A DNA stretch of 10,317 nucleotides, taken from assembly GCA_022360535.1 (NCBI GenBank), contig JAKSCP010000344.1:1-10317 (forward strand), in the 5' to 3' direction. The stretch comes from Pseudomonadales bacterium (GTDB taxonomy: Bacteria > Pseudomonadota > Gammaproteobacteria > Pseudomonadales > Pseudohongiellaceae). Below the pieces are notes generated by a model, which was not told the DNA's origin, ran no database searches, and was given only the letters and a program-made list of their open reading frames with translations. Positions 6,482 through 10,317 of the stretch are shown piece by piece; the stretch's first letter is position 1; each line of letters starts with the position of its first letter. A program made the translations under genes and the position numbers.

Positions 6482-7432
6482 GTGACCACCAGTAACGCAC
6501 CGGCTCTGGCCGTTCTTCTGCCGACCTACAATGGTGAGAAGTACTTACCAGAACAACTGGAATCCCTTCTTGCACAAAGCTATAGCAACTTTCAAATTGT
6601 TGTGCGCGATGACGGCTCGAATGACAACAGCGCGGAATTATTAAAGCAGTATGCTGCTGAGTATCCGAACAGGATTCATTTGGTTCAGAGCCCAGATAAT
6701 TCCACGACTAACCTTGGCGCCAGCGGTTCATTCAGCTTTCTCATGGATTACGTGCTGGAGAACAAGGCGCTACTCGGCCTGGGCAAGACTTACATGATGT
6801 TCTGCGATCAGGACGATGTGTGGTATCCCGACAAGATAGAACGTCAAATGCAATTGATGCAGCAAACCGAACAGCAAATTGGGGAATCCAAGCCGGTATT
6901 GGTGCACAGCGACTTAAGAGTGGTTAGTGAAGAGCAAGAACTGATTGCCGAATCCCTGGCACTTTATCAAGGCCTGGAAACAGAGCGTAATCGTTTCTGT
7001 AATATCGCTATCAGTAATCTGGTTACGGGTTGCACAGCGCTTATCAATGAAGCATTAGCGCGCAAGGCGTTGCCAGTTTCCTCTGACGCTATCATGCATG
7101 ATTGGTGGCTGGCGATGGTGGCTTCTGCCTTCGGGAAACTGGTGTTCATCAACGAACCTCTGGTGCACTACCGCCAACATGGACAAAACACTATTGGCGC
7201 GAAAGAGCATCATCGGGCCAGTCCCCGACGTTTTGACTTCCTGCAACGGGCGTTCAGTTTGAATTCTAATGTCCATCTGCAAGAGGTTGCCCGCCAGGCC
7301 ACAGCATTCACTGAACGGTTTGAGATAGAGTTGTCTGCCCATGACCGGGCCGGCTTGAAACAGGCGGCCAAAATGTCTAACTCCATTGGCTTTCTGCAAC
7401 GTATTGCCTATCGGCGGGCGCGGCGCTACTAG
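6482..7432 (+). CDS. GT2 family glycosyltransferase
   Basis: This is a second GT-A glycosyltransferase of 316 residues, probably working on the same surface polysaccharide. Signature segments are AVLLPTYNGEKYLPEQLESL (10-29), VVRDDGSNDNS (40-50) for nucleotide binding, MFCDQDDVWYPDKIERQ (106-122) with the D-x-D-D metal site, TGCTALINEAL (182-192), and MHDWWLAMVAS (205-215) with the acceptor-side acidic residue, followed by FINEPLVHYRQHGQN (222-236). The FCDQDDVW and HDWW pair is typical of enzymes annotated as rhamnosyl- or related transferases in O-antigen clusters. The C-terminus is very basic (RRARRY), which could help membrane attachment. The start is a GTG at 6482, eight bases after the previous stop, with AGGT upstream. 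The stop shares CTAG with the stop of the convergent gene. Confidence 0.87.
   Translation: MTTSNAPALAVLLPTYNGEKYLPEQLESLLAQSYSNFQIVVRDDGSNDNSAELLKQYAAEYPNRIHLVQSPDNSTTNLGASGSFSFLMDYVLENKALLGLGKTYMMFCDQDDVWYPDKIERQMQLMQQTEQQIGESKPVLVHSDLRVVSEEQELIAESLALYQGLETERNRFCNIAISNLVTGCTALINEALARKALPVSSDAIMHDWWLAMVASAFGKLVFINEPLVHYRQHGQNTIGAKEHHRASPRRFDFLQRAFSLNSNVHLQEVARQATAFTERFEIELSAHDRAGLKQAAKMSNSIGFLQRIAYRRARRY
7429..7432. other. Palindromic CTAG: overlapping stop codons of convergent genes
   Basis: The four bases CTAG give TAG at 7430-7432 for the plus-strand glycosyltransferase and TAG at 7431-7429 for the minus-strand glycosyltransferase. The genes therefore overlap tail to tail by four bases. 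There is no intergenic space for a separate terminator, and I see no hairpin with a T-tract just inside either gene. Confidence 0.95.
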
Positions 7433-10317
7433 TCGACTGCTAAGTCAAACAGTTGCATAAGACTGGAGCGAAAAGCGGCAGGGGAACAATCTTCTTCGAT
7501 AGCCGACAAGCCAGCTTGTCTGATTCCATTCCACAGCACTTCATTGCTATGCAGTCGTAGACACTGTTTAGCAAAATCTGCTGCAGTATCTGCACACAGA
7601 AGTTGTTTCTCATCGGTCCAGTTCAATTGTTTCGCCAACAGGGAGGTCGTCACCGAAGGCAAACCCATGCTTGCGGCTTCGTGTACCTTGTGTGGAATGC
7701 CAGCAGCAAATCGTGTCGGTGCGATAAACAAACGACAGGAATTGTAATATTCATCAATAGATTCCAGACGGCCGGTAAACACTACATTGTCTTTTGCGAC
7801 CGTTGCGAGTGACGGCACTGTGTTGTCACCAACCACATACAGAGTAAGTTGAGAATCGTCTGCTTCGATGAGCGGTAGACAATTGATCAGGAACCACAAC
7901 AAAGAATCCACATTGGGCGAGCCTTCATCACGCAGCGCTCCGACGAATAACATACCGTTGCGTTCAGAAAACGTTTTCTCTGTTGCGTTAAGGTCAAGCC
8001 GATGGCCAAGCACAGTGGTTTGCGCTATGCCATGCTGGTGATAGAGCTCGGCTTCCTGATCTGATACCGCGACCACCTTTTGCGCTTCGCTTGCCTGTTT
8101 CAATTCTTCTGCGATTTCAGCATGTTCTTCCTCCTTACTGATTTGCTCGCCCCAAAGCCGCCTACGAAGAATCTCGCGCGGCGCTGACACTGCTTCTGCG
8201 TCATAGATCACCTGCACATCGTCCAGCAGTTCCGGATGGTCCGCCATGATGTGATTGAAAATCGTCATGTTATGAACCCGGCTCACCATGATGGTTTGGA
8301 AAAAGCCCTGCCGTTCCCGTAAGAAATCCAATAACCCACTTCTTCCCAGGCCCATGGCGACTTCAATGTTGGGAGATAACAGCCCATAGACTTGTTGCCA
8401 GTCGTCTGTAGGAAAAAGCAGCGGGTAGAACGTGAGGTTGACTGGTGCGGTTGCCAGGGTGTTCAGGATGTGCGAGCAGCGCGGGTAGCCTGCGCCCAGA
8501 CTGGGAAAGGGCACCCGGTCATCAATAATCAGTATATTGGGGTGATTGTTTGCTGTTCTGGCCTTGAGCAGATTGGCTGGGTCGTTGCCCGGTCTGCTTC
8601 GCAGATAGTCGGGGTGTTTGGTACACAGGATGTTTCGGTGTTCCTGCTGCAGTTGGCTGGCACCGGCGATGCCGCCGGTACTGGCAAATTCGTAATGAGT
8701 GATTTGGGCGTTCGGCTCATACACGACTCTGTAGCCGGCTTCATGCAGCCGAATACAAAAATCCGATTCCTCATAATAGGCTGGCGCGAAGTCTTCATCG
8801 AAACAACCAAGCTTACGGAACAGCGCAGTTTCCATTAGCAGAAAGGCGCCCGAACAATAGTCTACATCCCGGCGCATCATGAATTGATAGGCCAATGGAT
8901 CTTCGCCTCTTCCATAGCCAGCACAGGCACCGTCGCTCCAGATAATGCTGCCAGCCTCCTGCATCGTGCCGTCGCGGAGTTTAATTTTTGCGCCTACTGC
9001 GCCAATATCACTTGCAGACTGGAGTGTGGTAAGGGCGGTGCTAAGCGTCGTGGCTTCCAACAGGGCATCGTTGTTCAACATCAATAGATGTTCGCCGGTT
9101 GCCGCCGCAGCCGCTTGATTTACCGCTTGCACAAATCCTACATTTGAATCGTTGCCTATAATCTTTGCGTTATCGATTTTTTCTAGTAGTCGAGGTGTCT
9201 CGTCACTGGATTGATTATCCACGATGATGACTTCATAGGATGTGTCGGCGTGTTCAATAATGGATTGCAAGCAAAGCAAACTTAAATGTGCCTGGTTGTA
9301 AAATACCAGCACGATAGAGATATCTACTTCATTGGCCGCGGTAAATGTTAACCGTGCATCGCTGCTCAAAAATTCGGAGAGTTTTTGTTTTGCATGTGCG
9401 TCATGTTCTTCTTTGGTGGACGGCGGTGGGGCAGAGCTTACTTCGTTGACAGAAGTGCCGGTTGCTAGCCCAGGCTGTGCATCTTCCCGCTTAGTGATGT
9501 TAGCCGGCTCAGCTTTACGGCGACCCAGGATCAGATCTCGCAATAGTCGCAACGGTGCTGTTATACGCCAAAAAATCGATTGCTCGATTAGCCGGTGGGC
9601 TTCCTCCATCCGTTCGATATGCTGGCGAAGTTCTCGGTTCTCTTCCCTTAGCTGATCTGCTCCTGCGGATGTGCCAGTCGATGCCACCACGGGAGTAGGG
9701 TAGTTAGCCTTCTCATGGGAAGAGTCGATCGTGGCTTTACTCTCATGTTCAAAGAGCTTACCGCTGTTGCGAATAGTTGCTGACAAGTCGCTCTGCGTCA
9801 TTTTTTGCGCTGTCATGAAGTCGGGGATTCCCGACGTGTAATTGTTTTCTTTAACCAATTGCTCCCAGCGCTGTTGCATGTAGTCAAACTCTCGCTGGGC
9901 TCGAGCCCGATTGTCTGGAAGGTCATCGGCCTGACGCGAAATCGACTCATGGTGAATGAGACATACACCGGGATGGAACAGACTGGGTAATCCCGATTCA
10001 GCCAGGCGCAGACAATAGTCCACATCATTGTAGGCAACAGCTAGCTCCTCGGTATTGAATCCGCCAACTTGCTCAAAAGTCTTGCGGCGAGTGAGCAGGC
10101 ATGCTGCGGTTACGGCATGCACTGCAATGGGTTGCCCAAAGCCCGCTCTGGCGTAGAAGTTCTGGGGCTCATTCAGTGCTATGTGTTTGGCGAGCGATTG
10201 TTGGTCGAGCGCGATGCCGCCATGCTGAACCGTCTTGTCTGGATATAACAGGAGACAGCCAACTGCCCCAACATCGCTTCTTTGCGCAATAGGGTAGAGC
10301 TGATCGAGCCAATCTGA
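7429..10317 (-). CDS. Large multidomain glycosyltransferase: GT2 (partial) - coiled coil - GT2 - GT4-like; 5' end beyond right edge
   Basis: The reading frame runs to the window edge without a stop, so at least 962 residues are encoded. A GTG at 10122 lies inside a GT2 domain and is not the true start. Numbering from the edge, residues 1-130 are the second half of a GT2 domain (DVGAVGCLLLYPD near 15-27, YNDVDYCLRLAESG at 96-109). A linker follows with a probable coiled coil, REENRELRQHIERMEEAHR (224-242), and FWRITAPLRLLRD (249-261), a motif common between fused glycosyltransferase domains. A complete GT2 domain spans about 333-565 (SIVLVFYNQ, VDNQSSDET, LNNDAL, CSGAFLLM, YYEESDFCIRLHEAGY). 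The last part (about 594-960) is GT4-like, with LIIDDRVPFPSLGAGYPR (596-613), GMLFVGAL (788-795), and IPHKVHEAASMGLPSV (874-889) holding the donor-binding Glu880. It probably adds several sugars to a surface glycan; the donors are unknown. Confidence 0.9.
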   Translation of the reverse strand, partial: SDWLDQLYPIAQRSDVGAVGCLLLYPDKTVQHGGIALDQQSLAKHIALNEPQNFYARAGFGQPIAVHAVTAACLLTRRKTFEQVGGFNTEELAVAYNDVDYCLRLAESGLPSLFHPGVCLIHHESISRQADDLPDNRARAQREFDYMQQRWEQLVKENNYTSGIPDFMTAQKMTQSDLSATIRNSGKLFEHESKATIDSSHEKANYPTPVVASTGTSAGADQLREENRELRQHIERMEEAHRLIEQSIFWRITAPLRLLRDLILGRRKAEPANITKREDAQPGLATGTSVNEVSSAPPPSTKEEHDAHAKQKLSEFLSSDARLTFTAANEVDISIVLVFYNQAHLSLLCLQSIIEHADTSYEVIIVDNQSSDETPRLLEKIDNAKIIGNDSNVGFVQAVNQAAAAATGEHLLMLNNDALLEATTLSTALTTLQSASDIGAVGAKIKLRDGTMQEAGSIIWSDGACAGYGRGEDPLAYQFMMRRDVDYCSGAFLLMETALFRKLGCFDEDFAPAYYEESDFCIRLHEAGYRVVYEPNAQITHYEFASTGGIAGASQLQQEHRNILCTKHPDYLRSRPGNDPANLLKARTANNHPNILIIDDRVPFPSLGAGYPRCSHILNTLATAPVNLTFYPLLFPTDDWQQVYGLLSPNIEVAMGLGRSGLLDFLRERQGFFQTIMVSRVHNMTIFNHIMADHPELLDDVQVIYDAEAVSAPREILRRRLWGEQISKEEEHAEIAEELKQASEAQKVVAVSDQEAELYHQHGIAQTTVLGHRLDLNATEKTFSERNGMLFVGALRDEGSPNVDSLLWFLINCLPLIEADDSQLTLYVVGDNTVPSLATVAKDNVVFTGRLESIDEYYNSCRLFIAPTRFAAGIPHKVHEAASMGLPSVTTSLLAKQLNWTDEKQLLCADTAADFAKQCLRLHSNEVLWNGIRQAGLSAIEEDCSPAAFRSSLMQLFDLAVD

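Noticed and set aside
8392..8838. Plus-strand open frame of 148 codons inside the large glycosyltransferase gene
   Set aside because: It is antisense to a well-supported GT2 domain, has no recognisable family features and looks like a by-product of codon usage.
10120..10122. GTG at 10122 as the start of the large glycosyltransferase
   Set aside because: Translation upstream to the window edge gives GT2-like sequence (DVGAVGCLLLYPD) in the same frame, so the GTG is an internal valine.

Overview
The window looks like core chromosome from a gammaproteobacterium of the Pseudomonadales type, with moderate GC. The evidence is the PilT sequence, which can be followed motif for motif along the Pseudomonas aeruginosa protein, and the gene neighbourhood: yggS divergent from pilT, and a gshB-tonB-yqgE-ruvX run on the opposite strand. 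Both arrangements are known from the P. aeruginosa pil/gshB region. I see no mobile element, CRISPR array, tRNA or rRNA.

Left part (1-1931): the 5' end of a YggS/PLPBP gene reads leftward off the window edge. Divergent from it is pilT, the type IV pilus retraction ATPase. pilT is followed by a hairpin that may be a terminator and a small DUF1801-family gene. pilU, the usual partner of pilT, is not next to it.

Middle part (1936-4847, minus strand): gshB, a TonB-family energy transducer, yqgE (algH) and ruvX (yqgF) form a tight co-directional block with gaps of 26, 11 and 16 bases, so very likely one operon. It converges on the DUF1801 gene with only four bases between the stop codons.

Right part (5027-10317): divergent from gshB, starting near a good -10 box, are a small multi-pass membrane protein of unknown function and two GT2 glycosyltransferases, the first resembling rhamnosyltransferases. 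They converge on a very large glycosyltransferase on the minus strand whose start lies beyond the right edge. It carries a partial GT2 domain, a coiled-coil linker, a second GT2 domain and a GT4-like domain. The two convergent genes overlap by the palindrome CTAG, which supplies the stop codon for both. This part is probably the edge of a surface-polysaccharide (O-antigen or capsule type) locus placed beside gshB, where P. aeruginosa has the pilG chemosensory genes.

Functionally, the window joins pilus retraction, envelope energy transduction, housekeeping (glutathione synthesis, 16S rRNA processing, PLP homeostasis) and cell-surface glycan synthesis. I found no clearly new biological system. 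The most distinctive items are the multidomain glycosyltransferase and the unknown membrane protein leading the glycosyltransferase genes.
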